Below are positions 45,157-52,982 of a DNA stretch of 64,000 nucleotides, piece by piece. Where the stretch lies: positions 1-64,000 of the forward strand of contig JAEYPB010000017.1 of NCBI GenBank assembly GCA_023411175.1, read 5' to 3'. Made by a program: the position numbers and the translations under genes. The stretch comes from Bacillota bacterium. GTDB lineage: Bacteria > Bacillota > Clostridia > Christensenellales > Aristaeellaceae. The notes beneath the pieces were generated by a model. The model made no database searches, was not told the DNA's origin, and saw only the letters and a list, made by a program, of their open reading frames with translations. Positions within the stretch are counted from its first letter, which is position 1; each line of letters starts with the position of its first letter.

Positions 45157-45767
45157 TCGCAATCATCGATTACGGCGTGGGAAACCTCTACTCCCTCAGT
45201 CGTTCGCTGGACAGCCTGAACCTTGAAAACAAGGTGACGCGGGACGAGGCGGAACTCCGATCGGCGGATAAGATCATCCTGCCGGGGGTCGGCGCGTTCG
45301 GCGACGCGATGGCGAAACTCGAGGGAACCGGCCTCGTCCCCGTCGTCCGGGAGCGGGCGCGCGCGGGCGTGCCGCTTCTCGGCATCTGCCTCGGGATGCA
45401 ACTACTCTTCGAAAAGGGCTACGAGTACGGCGAGCACGACGGGCTGGGGCTTCTGACCGGCGAGGTAAAGCCGATGATCCGAGACCTGCCCCCGGGGCTG
45501 AAGGTCCCCCACATCGGCTGGAACGCGCTGAACATCCGCCGGGAATGCCCGATTTTGAAATACGCTCGCGAGGGCGATTGCGTGTACTACGTGCACTCCT
45601 TCTACGCCGTAGGCTGCGAGGACGAGATCGCCGCCACCAGCGAGTACGGCGTGCCGGTCGCCGGCGTGGTACAGCGGGGCAGCGTATACGGCACCCAGTT
45701 CCACCCGGAGAAGAGCGGGCGCGTGGGGCTCTCCATCCTGAAGGCGTTCGGGGAGGTGGCCGCGTGA
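45153..45767 (+). CDS. hisH: Imidazole glycerol phosphate synthase, glutaminase subunit
   Basis: A 204-residue class I glutamine amidotransferase that feeds ammonia to HisF. 'IAIIDYGVGNLYSLSRSLD' opens it; the nucleophile Cys is in 'LLGICLGMQLLFEKG' (about residue 79), and the His/Glu pair is in 'YGTQFHPEKSGRVGL' near the end. Overlaps hisB and hisA by 4 bases. Confidence 0.96.
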   Translation: MIAIIDYGVGNLYSLSRSLDSLNLENKVTRDEAELRSADKIILPGVGAFGDAMAKLEGTGLVPVVRERARAGVPLLGICLGMQLLFEKGYEYGEHDGLGLLTGEVKPMIRDLPPGLKVPHIGWNALNIRRECPILKYAREGDCVYYVHSFYAVGCEDEIAATSEYGVPVAGVVQRGSVYGTQFHPEKSGRVGLSILKAFGEVAA

Positions 45768-46486
45768 TCCTCTTTCCCGCCATCGACCTTCGGGGTGGCC
45801 GCGTGGTGCGGCTGACAGAGGGCGACTTCGGCCGCATGACCGTCTACGGCGAAAACCCGGCGGAGACTGCGCAAACCTTCCGCGCCGCGGGCGCGACGCA
45901 TTTGCACCTGGTGGACCTCGACGGCGCGAAGGACGGCGCACAGGTCAACCTGCCGGTGATCAAGGCCATCGCCCAAGAAACCAACCTTTTCATCGAAGTG
46001 GGCGGCGGCGCGCGGAACGAAGAGAGCGTGAAACGCTATCTCGATGCCGGGGCTTCCCGTGTAATCCTGGGCACGATGGCGGTGGAGAACCCCGCGCTGA
46101 CAGAAGCCCTCGCGGTAAAGTATCCCGGCAAAATCGCGGCGGGCGTCGACGCAAAAGGCGGCTTCGTCGCCATCCACGGCTGGCGGACGCTGACCGGCAT
46201 CCCGGCGCTTAACTTTCTGAGATCACTTCCAGGCCGGGGCATCGGAACGGCGGTTTACACCGATATCTCGACCGACGGCATGCTCGCCGGCACGAACCTT
46301 GACGCGTTCCGGGAGGCGGCGAAGATCGAGGGGCTTGACGTCGTGGCTTCCGGCGGCATCACCTTCGAGCGCGAACTGACCGCGCTGAGAGCGCTCGGCG
46401 TCTACGGCGCGATCGTCGGCAAGGCGCTCTACGCGGGAAAGCTCGACCTCGCCCGCGCGCTCGCGCTGGTCAAGGAGGACGTATGA
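45764..46486 (+). CDS. hisA: ProFAR isomerase
   Basis: A 240-residue (beta/alpha)8 barrel performing the Amadori rearrangement of ProFAR to PRFAR. 'ILFPAIDLRGGRVVRLTEGD' holds the catalytic Asp at strand 1 and 'YTDISTDGMLAGTNL' the second catalytic Asp at strand 5. Phosphate sites are 'EVGGGARNEESVKRYLDAGA' and 'VVASGGITFERELTALRALG'. The start is GTG 45764, overlapping the hisH stop (GTGA), with GGGGAGG upstream. Confidence 0.95.
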   Translation: MILFPAIDLRGGRVVRLTEGDFGRMTVYGENPAETAQTFRAAGATHLHLVDLDGAKDGAQVNLPVIKAIAQETNLFIEVGGGARNEESVKRYLDAGASRVILGTMAVENPALTEALAVKYPGKIAAGVDAKGGFVAIHGWRTLTGIPALNFLRSLPGRGIGTAVYTDISTDGMLAGTNLDAFREAAKIEGLDVVASGGITFERELTALRALGVYGAIVGKALYAGKLDLARALALVKEDV

Positions 46487-47253
46487 TTACGAAGCGCATC
46501 ATTCCCTGCCTCGACGTCCGGAACGGGCGCGTGGTCAAGGGCACGAACTTTGAATCCATCCGGGATGTGGCCGACCCGGTGGAGATGGCCGCCCTTTACA
46601 ACGAGAGCGGCGCGGACGAATTGGTATTCTACGACATCACCGCGTCCTACGAGGGGCGCAGGCTCTTTTCGGACATCCTCTTGCGCACCGCGGCGGAGGT
46701 GTTCATCCCCCTCACGGTGGGCGGCGGCATCAACGATCTGGACGACTTCGACCGCGTGCTGAAGGCCGGGGCGGACAAGGTCTCGGTCAACTCCGGCGCG
46801 ATACGCGATCCTGCCCTCATCGGCCGGGCGGCGATGCGCTACGGCGACCAGTGCGTGGTGCTTTCGATGGACATAAAGCGCGTGGACGGCGCGTTCAGGC
46901 TGTTCGCGAAGGGCGGCCGGGTCGATACCGGCATCGACGCGCTCGAATGGGCGCGCTCCGGCCAAAAAAATGGTGCGGGGGAACTGGTCGTCAACTCCAT
47001 CGATGCCGATGGGGTCAAGTGCGGCTTCGACATGGAGATGTTGGAAGCCATCGCCTCGGTCACGTCGATTCCGCTGATCGCCTCCGGCGGCGCGGGCGGC
47101 ATTTCTCACTTTATCGACCTGTTCACCTCCTGCCCGCAGGTGGACGCGGGGCTGGCGGCGTCGATCTTTCACCGAAAGGAAGTCGCCATCGAGGATCTCA
47201 AGGCCGCGATGGCGAAAAACGGAATTCCCGCAAGGAGGCTTGACCATGTTTGA
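46483..47253 (+). CDS. hisF: Imidazole glycerol phosphate synthase, cyclase subunit
   Basis: A 256-residue (beta/alpha)8 barrel that with HisH turns PRFAR and ammonia into imidazole glycerol phosphate and AICAR. 'RIIPCLDVRNGRVVKGTNFE' has the catalytic Asp11 equivalent, 'ELVFYDITASYEGR' follows, and 'LVVNSIDADGVKCGFDMEML' has the second catalytic Asp. AICAR made here feeds the purine operon that follows. Overlaps hisA and hisIE. Confidence 0.97.
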   Translation: MITKRIIPCLDVRNGRVVKGTNFESIRDVADPVEMAALYNESGADELVFYDITASYEGRRLFSDILLRTAAEVFIPLTVGGGINDLDDFDRVLKAGADKVSVNSGAIRDPALIGRAAMRYGDQCVVLSMDIKRVDGAFRLFAKGGRVDTGIDALEWARSGQKNGAGELVVNSIDADGVKCGFDMEMLEAIASVTSIPLIASGGAGGISHFIDLFTSCPQVDAGLAASIFHRKEVAIEDLKAAMAKNGIPARRLDHV

Positions 47254-47881
47254 GGATCTGAAATTTGACGAACGCGGCCTGATCCCGGCCATCGTGCAGG
47301 ACAGGTGGTCAAAGGAAGTGCTGACCCTCGCCTATATGAACAGGGAGAGCCTTGATATCTCGATCCGGGAAGGGCGCACCTGCTTTTTCAGCCGGTCGCG
47401 GCAGGCGCTGTGGCGCAAGGGCGAGACCAGCGGCAACGTGCAGCGCATCGCCTCCATCCGCGCCGATTGCGACGGCGACGCGCTGGTGATCGAGGTGGAC
47501 CGGGACGGCCCCGCATGCCACACGGGGAGCGACTCCTGCTTTTTCAGCCCCGTCCATGAAATCGAGCCGCCCTTCTCGCTGAGCGCGCTGTATGGGCTGA
47601 TCGAAGGCCGCAAAAAGGCGCCGCAGCCCGGCTCCTATACCAACTACCTCTTCGACAAGGGCGTGGACAAAATTCTGAAAAAGATCGGCGAAGAGAGTGC
47701 CGAAGTGCTGATCGCCGCGAAGGGCGGCGACAAGGGAGAAACCGTCTTTGAAATCAGCGACCTCGCCTATCACCTTCTGGTGCTGATGGTGGAGATGGGC
47801 ATTTCGCCTAAGGACATCCTGTCCCAGCTGGCTTCCCGCCACGTAGTGGACAAGAAGGTCAAGCAGGAAAAAATGCAATAA
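47246..47881 (+). CDS. hisIE: Bifunctional phosphoribosyl-AMP cyclohydrolase / phosphoribosyl-ATP pyrophosphatase
   Basis: A 211-residue fusion. The HisI half (about 1-110) has 'LTLAYMNRESLDISIREG', 'WRKGETSGNVQRI' and zinc cysteines in 'RADCDGDALVIEVDRDGPAC' and 'SCFF'. The HisE half (about 115-211) has 'SYTNYLFDKGVDKILKKIGE' and 'ESAEVLIAAKGGDK'. It performs steps 2 and 3 of the pathway. ATG 47246 is 7 bases after AAGGAGG and lies 8 bases inside hisF. Last gene of the operon. Confidence 0.96.
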   Translation: MFEDLKFDERGLIPAIVQDRWSKEVLTLAYMNRESLDISIREGRTCFFSRSRQALWRKGETSGNVQRIASIRADCDGDALVIEVDRDGPACHTGSDSCFFSPVHEIEPPFSLSALYGLIEGRKKAPQPGSYTNYLFDKGVDKILKKIGEESAEVLIAAKGGDKGETVFEISDLAYHLLVLMVEMGISPKDILSQLASRHVVDKKVKQEKMQ

Positions 47882-47898
47882 TCCGCGATGATCGTCTG

Positions 47899-47920
47899 GC
47901 GCCGCAGCATCCGCGGCGCT
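47899..47920 (+). terminator. Possible terminator after the histidine operon
   Basis: GCGCCGC, loop of 7, GCGGCGC, followed by TTTCGCTT. It starts 18 bases past the hisIE stop; the T run is short. Confidence 0.55.
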
Positions 47921-47954
47921 TTCGCTTATATTACAAACGTTTAACCATCATCCA

Positions 47955-47983
47955 TTGATATCGTGCGGATTTTGTCGTATAAT
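47955..47983 (+). promoter_or_regulatory. Sigma-A-like promoter of the purine operon
   Basis: TTGATA (47955-47960), a 17-base spacer and a perfect TATAAT (47978-47983). The predicted start near 47990 gives a 38-base leader, too short for a purine riboswitch. Confidence 0.78.
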
Positions 47984-48001
47984 ATGCATGTCATAAAATC
48001 T

Positions 48002-48014
48002 AATGTTCGTGTTT
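48002..48014 (-). promoter_or_regulatory. PurBox-like site in the purine operon leader
   Basis: On the minus strand the sequence AAACACGAACATT agrees with the B. subtilis PurBox consensus AWWWCCGAACWWT at 11 of 13 positions. It lies just after the predicted start, where a bound PurR would repress. I found no convincing second, inverted PurBox at the usual 16-17 base distance, so the call is tentative. Confidence 0.42.
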
Positions 48015-48027
48015 TGAGGTGCCAGCA

Positions 48028-48534
48028 ATGAAGAAGGTAGCCATTCTCATGGGCAGCGACAGCGACCTCACCGTGATGAAGGGCGCGGCGGACGCCCTCG
48101 ACCGCCTGGCCATTCCCTATGTAGTCCGCGTCCTATCGGCGCACAGAACGCCCGCGCTCGCGCAGAAGTTTGCCTGCGAAGCGCGGGCGAACGGTTTTGG
48201 CGCGATCATCTGCGCGGCGGGCAAGGCGGCGCATCTGGCGGGCGCCATCGCCGCCAACACGACGCTCCCGGTCATCGGCGTGCCGATCAACGCGTCTTTG
48301 GAGGGACTGGACGCGCTGCTGGCCACCGTGCAGATGCCGCCGGGCATTCCGGTGGCGACGGTGGCGATCAACGGCGCGATGAACGCCGCGCTGCTGGCCG
48401 CCCAGATCCTCGCCGTATCGGACGCGGCGCTCATGGAAAAGCTGGAAGCGGATCGGGCCGGTATGGCCCAAAAGGTCATGGAGAAGGACCGTGCCATTCA
48501 AATGCAATTTGGGGGAGGGAATCAAGATGATTGA
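48028..48534 (+). CDS. purE: N5-carboxyaminoimidazole ribonucleotide mutase (PurE)
   Basis: A 168-residue flavodoxin-like enzyme. 'VAILMGSDSDLTVMKGAADA' and 'VLSAHRTPALAQKFACEA' bind the ribonucleotide. 'CAAGKAAHLAGAIAANTTLPVIGVP' (within residues about 70-95) and 'LLATVQMPPGIPVATVAING' resemble class I PurE, which works on the product of PurK, although the loop reads AGKAAHL rather than AGGAAHL. No purK is in the operon. ATG 48028 has GAGG 8 bases upstream; the in-frame GTG at 48019 overlaps that site. Overlaps purC by 8 bases. Confidence 0.95.
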   Translation: MKKVAILMGSDSDLTVMKGAADALDRLAIPYVVRVLSAHRTPALAQKFACEARANGFGAIICAAGKAAHLAGAIAANTTLPVIGVPINASLEGLDALLATVQMPPGIPVATVAINGAMNAALLAAQILAVSDAALMEKLEADRAGMAQKVMEKDRAIQMQFGGGNQDD

Positions 48535-49240
48535 TAAAACGCTCGAGCTCTACGAGGGCAAAGCCAAGAAGGTGTACGCCACCACCGACCCGAACCTTTG
48601 CATCGTGTCCTATAAGGACGACGCCACCGCCTTCAACGGGCTGAAAAAGGGCACCATCGCCGGCAAGGGCGCGATCAACAACCGCGTCACCAACCACCTG
48701 ATGCGGCTGCTCGAGGGCAAGGGCGTCCCCACCCACCTGGTGGAGGAGCTGAACGAGCGGGAAACGCTGGTAAAAAAGGTTTCGATCATTCCGCTGGAGG
48801 TCATCGTACGCAACATCGCGGCGGGTTCGCTTTCGAAGCGGCTGGGCCTCGAGGAGGGCGTCAAGCTCTCCCGCACGGTGCTGGAGTTCTGCTATAAGGA
48901 CGACGAGCTGGGCGATCCGCTGGTCAACGAATACCACATCTTCGCGCTGGGCCTCGCCACGGAGGAAGAGCTTGGGATCATCAGCGACTACGCGCTGAAG
49001 GTGGACAGGATTCTGGCCGAGTACCTGAAGGACCTGAACATCGAGCTGATCGACTTCAAGCTGGAGTTTGGAAAGACCGCAGACGGCACCATCGTGCTTG
49101 CGGATGAGATCTCGCCGGATACCTGCCGCTTCTGGGACAGCCGCACACAGGAAAAGCTGGACAAGGACCGCTTCCGCCGCGATCTGGGCGGCGTCGAGGA
49201 CGCTTACCGGGAGATCATGAAGCGCCTTCTGGGAGAGTGA
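48527..49240 (+). CDS. purC: SAICAR synthetase
   Basis: A 237-residue ATP-dependent ligase joining aspartate to CAIR. 'LYEGKAKKVYATTDPNLCIV' is the ATP lid, 'YKDDATAFNGLKKG' follows, and 'IPLEVIVRNIAAGSLSKRLG' and 'LADEISPDTCRFWD' are family signatures. ATG 48527 has GGGGAGGG upstream and lies inside the end of purE. Confidence 0.97.
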   Translation: MIDKTLELYEGKAKKVYATTDPNLCIVSYKDDATAFNGLKKGTIAGKGAINNRVTNHLMRLLEGKGVPTHLVEELNERETLVKKVSIIPLEVIVRNIAAGSLSKRLGLEEGVKLSRTVLEFCYKDDELGDPLVNEYHIFALGLATEEELGIISDYALKVDRILAEYLKDLNIELIDFKLEFGKTADGTIVLADEISPDTCRFWDSRTQEKLDKDRFRRDLGGVEDAYREIMKRLLGE

Positions 49241-49242
49241 AA

Positions 49243-50670
49243 ATGGCCAAGATTCACGAGGAATGTGGTGTTTTCGGGATGTACAGCCCGGACGGCCGCG
49301 ACGTGGTATCCGCGTCGTACCACGCGCTGTTCGCGCTGCAGCACCGCGGGCAGGAGAGCTGCGGCATCGCGCTGGGGCACCGCGGCGTCATCACCTGCCA
49401 CAAGGATGCGGGACTGGTCAGCGAGGTCATGAGCGAACAGGCGCTCCGCGCACTGGGCCCCGGCAACATGATCGTCGGACACGTCCGCTACGCCACGATG
49501 GGCGCTGAGCCCCGCCGAAACGCCCAACCTCTCGTCGTCAACCACGTCAAGGGGCAGATGGCGCTGGCCCACAACGGCGCGCTGTCAAACGCCGCGGAGC
49601 TTCGGGAAGCGCTCGAAATGGGTGGCGCGATCTTCCACACCTCCTCCGACACGGAGGTCATCTCCTACATCATCACCCAGGAGCGGCTTGCGACCTCGTC
49701 CATCGAGGAGGCGCTCGCGTCCGCGATGGAGCGCCTTGAGGGCGCGTACTCCCTCGTCGTCATGTCGGCGACGAAGCTCATCGCGGCGCGCGACCCCCAC
49801 GGCTTCCGCCCGCTGTGCATGGGGAAACTGGGCGAGAGCACCGTCTTTGCGTCGGAGAGCTGCGCGCTCGACGCGATCGGCGCCCACCTCGTCCGGGACA
49901 TCGAACCCGGCGAAATTGTGGTCGTGGACAAGACCGGCACCCACAGCCTGACCCGGCACATGGGCAGCGCGCCGAAGACCACCTGCGTCTTTGAGTACAT
50001 CTACTTCGCGCGGCCGGATTCCGTGATCGACCGCTCCAGCGTGCACACCGCGCGGCTGCGCGCAGGGGCATTCCTCGCGCTAGAGCACCCGGTCCAGGCC
50101 GACGTGGTGGTGGGCGTGCCGGACAGCGGCATTGACGCCGCCATCGGCTACGCGCGCCAGTCGGGCATTCCCTATGGCATCGGCTTCATCAAAAACAAGT
50201 ACATCGCGCGCACGTTCATCCAGCCCTCTCAGGCCGACCGGGAGAACAAGGTGCGCATCAAGCTGAACCCGGTGGCCGCGACCGTCGCGGGTAAGCGGGT
50301 GGTGCTGATCGACGATTCCATCGTTCGCGGCACCACCAGCGCGCGGATCGTGAACCTCCTCCGGGACGCGGGCGCGAAGGAAATCCACATGCGCGTGTCC
50401 GCGCCGCCCTTTCTGAACCCCTGCTACTTCGGCACCGACATCGACTCCCGAGACAAGCTCATCGCCTGCCAGCACACCGTGGAGGAGATTCGGGAGATCA
50501 TCGGCGCGGACTCGCTGGGCTACCTTTCGGTGAACAGCGTGAGTATGCTGGCCGACAACACGCAGGGCTTCTGCACTGCCTGCTTCACCGGCGATTACCC
50601 CTGCACACCGCCGAAAAAAACCTCAAAATCCAAATTTGAAACGATGCTGCCGGAGGAGATGCTGCGATGA
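49243..50670 (+). CDS. purF: Amidophosphoribosyltransferase
   Basis: A 475-residue enzyme that commits PRPP to purine synthesis. The N-terminal glutaminase begins after a short propeptide: MAKIHEE-CGVFG, so processing would expose Cys8, as in B. subtilis. The PRPP loop is 'RVVLIDDSIVRGTTSARI'. Cysteines for a structural [4Fe-4S] cluster are seen in 'KTTCVFEYI', 'NPCYFGTD' and 'GFCTACFTG', matching the oxygen-sensitive Bacillus type. ATG 49243 has GGGAG 7 bases upstream. Confidence 0.97.
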   Translation: MAKIHEECGVFGMYSPDGRDVVSASYHALFALQHRGQESCGIALGHRGVITCHKDAGLVSEVMSEQALRALGPGNMIVGHVRYATMGAEPRRNAQPLVVNHVKGQMALAHNGALSNAAELREALEMGGAIFHTSSDTEVISYIITQERLATSSIEEALASAMERLEGAYSLVVMSATKLIAARDPHGFRPLCMGKLGESTVFASESCALDAIGAHLVRDIEPGEIVVVDKTGTHSLTRHMGSAPKTTCVFEYIYFARPDSVIDRSSVHTARLRAGAFLALEHPVQADVVVGVPDSGIDAAIGYARQSGIPYGIGFIKNKYIARTFIQPSQADRENKVRIKLNPVAATVAGKRVVLIDDSIVRGTTSARIVNLLRDAGAKEIHMRVSAPPFLNPCYFGTDIDSRDKLIACQHTVEEIREIIGADSLGYLSVNSVSMLADNTQGFCTACFTGDYPCTPPKKTSKSKFETMLPEEMLR

Positions 50671-51701
50671 AGAGCCACAGCGAGAGCTACAGGCAGGCGG
50701 GCGTGGACATCACCGCCGGCTACCGCGCGGTCGAACTGATGAAAAGCCACATCGCCCGCACGGCGGTGCCCGGCGTTTTAAGCGGCATCGGCGGCTTCGG
50801 CGGGCTGTTTGAACTGGACATGACCGGGCTCACCCGACCGGTACTGGTGAGCGGCACGGACGGCGTGGGCACCAAGCTCAAAATCGCTTTTCTGATGAAC
50901 AAGCACGATACCGTCGGCATCGATTGCGTGGCCATGTGCGTCAACGACGTGGTGTGCTGCGGCGCGAAGCCCCTCCTCTTTCTGGACTACATCGCCTGCG
51001 GCAAAAACGTGCCGGAGCGGATCGCGGACATCGTGAAGGGCGTCGCCGAAGGTTGCGTCCAGGCGGGCTGCGCGCTGGTGGGCGGAGAGACCGCCGAAAT
51101 GCCCGGCTTCTACCCGGAGGACGAGTACGATCTGGCCGGCTTCTCCGTCGGCGTCGTAGAGAAATCGAAGATATTCGACAGATCCGCCGTCTGCGCCGGG
51201 GACGTGCTCATCGCCCTCCCCTCCTCCGGCGTCCACTCCAACGGTTTTTCGCTGGTGCGCAGGGCGCTGGGCATTGAAGCGAAGGGTGTATCCGCTTACT
51301 CCGAGGAGCTGGGCATGACGCTGGGTGAGGCGCTCCTGACGCCGACCCGCATCTATGTAAAGCCCCTCTTGGCGCTCTCCGAAGCGATTGCCGTCAAGGC
51401 CGTCTCCCACATTACCGGCGGCGGCTTCTACGAGAACATCCCCCGCGCGCTTCCGGAGGGGATGACGGCGGTGATCGATAAATCAGCCCTTCACCCGCAA
51501 CCCGTTTTCTCGGTCATCCAGCGCGCCGGGAGCATCCCGGAGCGGGACATGTTCAACACCTTCAACATGGGCGTCGGCATGGTCGTGACCGTCTCAAAGG
51601 ACGACGCAGACCGCGCACTTGCGGCCCTGAAAGCGGCGGGCGAATCCGCCTTCGTGCTGGGCGAAGTCGCGCCGGGCGCGGAGGGCGTAACCATCCGATG
51701 A
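50667..51701 (+). CDS. purM: AIR synthetase (FGAM cyclo-ligase)
   Basis: A 344-residue ATP-dependent enzyme closing the imidazole ring. 'GIGGFGGLFELDMTGLTRPV', 'LVSGTDGVGTKLKIAF', 'CVNDVVCCGAKPLLFLDYIA', 'LVGGETAEMPGFY' and 'ITGGGFYENIPRALPEGM' are standard PurM blocks. Starts at an ATGA overlap with purF and ends at one with purN. Confidence 0.97.
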   Translation: MKSHSESYRQAGVDITAGYRAVELMKSHIARTAVPGVLSGIGGFGGLFELDMTGLTRPVLVSGTDGVGTKLKIAFLMNKHDTVGIDCVAMCVNDVVCCGAKPLLFLDYIACGKNVPERIADIVKGVAEGCVQAGCALVGGETAEMPGFYPEDEYDLAGFSVGVVEKSKIFDRSAVCAGDVLIALPSSGVHSNGFSLVRRALGIEAKGVSAYSEELGMTLGEALLTPTRIYVKPLLALSEAIAVKAVSHITGGGFYENIPRALPEGMTAVIDKSALHPQPVFSVIQRAGSIPERDMFNTFNMGVGMVVTVSKDDADRALAALKAAGESAFVLGEVAPGAEGVTIR

Positions 51702-52291
51702 GCGCGAACATCGCAGTTCTGGTGTCGGGCGGCGGCACCAACCTGCAGGCGCTTCTGGACGCGGAAGCGCGCGGCATCCTGCACAGCGGAAGGATCGTGC
51801 TGGTCGTCTCCAGCCGCCCGGACGCCTACGCGCTGACCCGCGCGAAAGCTGCCGGGGTTGAGGCGCTGACGGTGACCCGCGCGGACGGCGAGATGCGGCT
51901 CATCGAGGCGTTGGAGGCGCGGGCAATCGACCTCGTCGTGCTGGCGGGGTACCTCACCATCCTGAGCGCTGATTTCGTAAGACGCTATGAAAACCGCATC
52001 GTCAACGTGCACCCGTCGCTGATTCCTGCCTTTTCGGGCGCGGGCTTCTACGGCCTGAAGCCCCATCAGGCGGCGCTCGCGCGCGGCGTCAAGGTGACCG
52101 GCGCGACGGTGCACCTGGTCAACGAAATCCCGGACGGCGGGCACATCCTCGCCCAGAAGGCGGTGGAGGTCCGACCAGACGACACCCCGGAAACCCTTCA
52201 AAAGCGGGTGATGGTCGAAGCCGAGTGGGTGCTTTTGCCCTGCGCGGTCGAGGATTTGTGCGCCCGAATCGCAAAGGAGAAGCGCGAATGA
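51698..52291 (+). CDS. purN: Phosphoribosylglycinamide formyltransferase
   Basis: A 197-residue 10-formyltetrahydrofolate-dependent enzyme formylating GAR. 'IAVLVSGGGTNLQALLDAEA' binds the phosphate, 'IVNVHPSLIPAFSGAGFYG' has the catalytic Asn-His pair, and 'VTGATVHLVNEIPDGGHILA' completes the active site. The usual Asp after GHIL... in 'D-x-GPIL' form is present as 'DGGHIL'. Overlaps purM and the IMP cyclohydrolase gene. Confidence 0.96.
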   Translation: MSANIAVLVSGGGTNLQALLDAEARGILHSGRIVLVVSSRPDAYALTRAKAAGVEALTVTRADGEMRLIEALEARAIDLVVLAGYLTILSADFVRRYENRIVNVHPSLIPAFSGAGFYGLKPHQAALARGVKVTGATVHLVNEIPDGGHILAQKAVEVRPDDTPETLQKRVMVEAEWVLLPCAVEDLCARIAKEKRE

Positions 52292-52980
52292 ACCTGATCG
52301 AATATCCCGGTCTCAAGGCATACCCCGGACGCGGCGTGATCCTGGGCGCGGTGCCGGACGGTCGCGCCCTCGCCGCTTATTTCCTGATGGGTAGGAGCAT
52401 GAACAGCCAAAACCGCGTGCTCGTCCCGGACGGGAACGGCCTTCGGGCCGAGGCCTTCGACCCGGCGAAGCTCGTGGACCCCTCCCTCATCATCTACGCG
52501 CCGGTTCGCGTGCTGGGTCGGCGTCTGATCGTCACCAACGGCGACCAGACCGACACCATCCATGATTTTCTCTCGCGCGGCGAATCCTTCGAGGCGGCCC
52601 TCGCCACGCGGGAATACGAACCGGACGCGCCCAACTGGACGCCCCGGATCAGCGGCCTTCTGACCGCTTCGGACGGCGCTTTTCACTATCAGTTGAGCAT
52701 TTTAAAGCGCGGCGCGGGCTGCGAGCGGTTCTTCTTCCGCTACGAAGCCCCCAAGCCCGGCCTGTGCCACCTGATCCACACCTACCAACCGGGTGCAAAC
52801 CCGCTGAAGCCCTTTTCCGGGGAACCCGTGGCGCTGGACGTGGATCTTTCGCCCGAAAAGCTGGCGCGCGCGCTTTGGGACGCCCTTGACCCCGTCAACC
52901 GGGTGGCGCTGTTTGTGCGCGCCGTCGATCCGGTCACCTTCCAATTTGAGGACCACATCATCAACGCGTTGGAGGCGTGA
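52288..52980 (+). CDS. Stand-alone IMP cyclohydrolase (PurO-like family)
   Basis: A 230-residue protein of the IMP_cyclohyd family, the single-domain cyclohydrolase first known as archaeal PurO. 'YPGRGVILGAVPDGRALAAY', 'YFLMGRSMNSQNRVLV', 'PSLIIYAPVR' and 'VTNGDQTDTIHDFL' fit that Ntn-hydrolase-like fold. It closes FAICAR to IMP, the last step of the pathway, and here replaces the N-terminal half of fused PurH. The next gene supplies the formyltransferase half, which strongly supports the call. ATG 52288 overlaps the purN stop (ATGA) and follows AAAGGAG. Confidence 0.87.
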   Translation: MNLIEYPGLKAYPGRGVILGAVPDGRALAAYFLMGRSMNSQNRVLVPDGNGLRAEAFDPAKLVDPSLIIYAPVRVLGRRLIVTNGDQTDTIHDFLSRGESFEAALATREYEPDAPNWTPRISGLLTASDGAFHYQLSILKRGAGCERFFFRYEAPKPGLCHLIHTYQPGANPLKPFSGEPVALDVDLSPEKLARALWDALDPVNRVALFVRAVDPVTFQFEDHIINALEA

Positions 52981-52982
52981 AC

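Noticed and set aside
47950..48000. Second, inverted PurBox upstream of purE
   Set aside because: No sequence at 16-17 bases from the found box agrees with the consensus well enough.
47984..48027. Purine riboswitch before purE
   Set aside because: The leader is about 38 bases, with no three-way junction possible.
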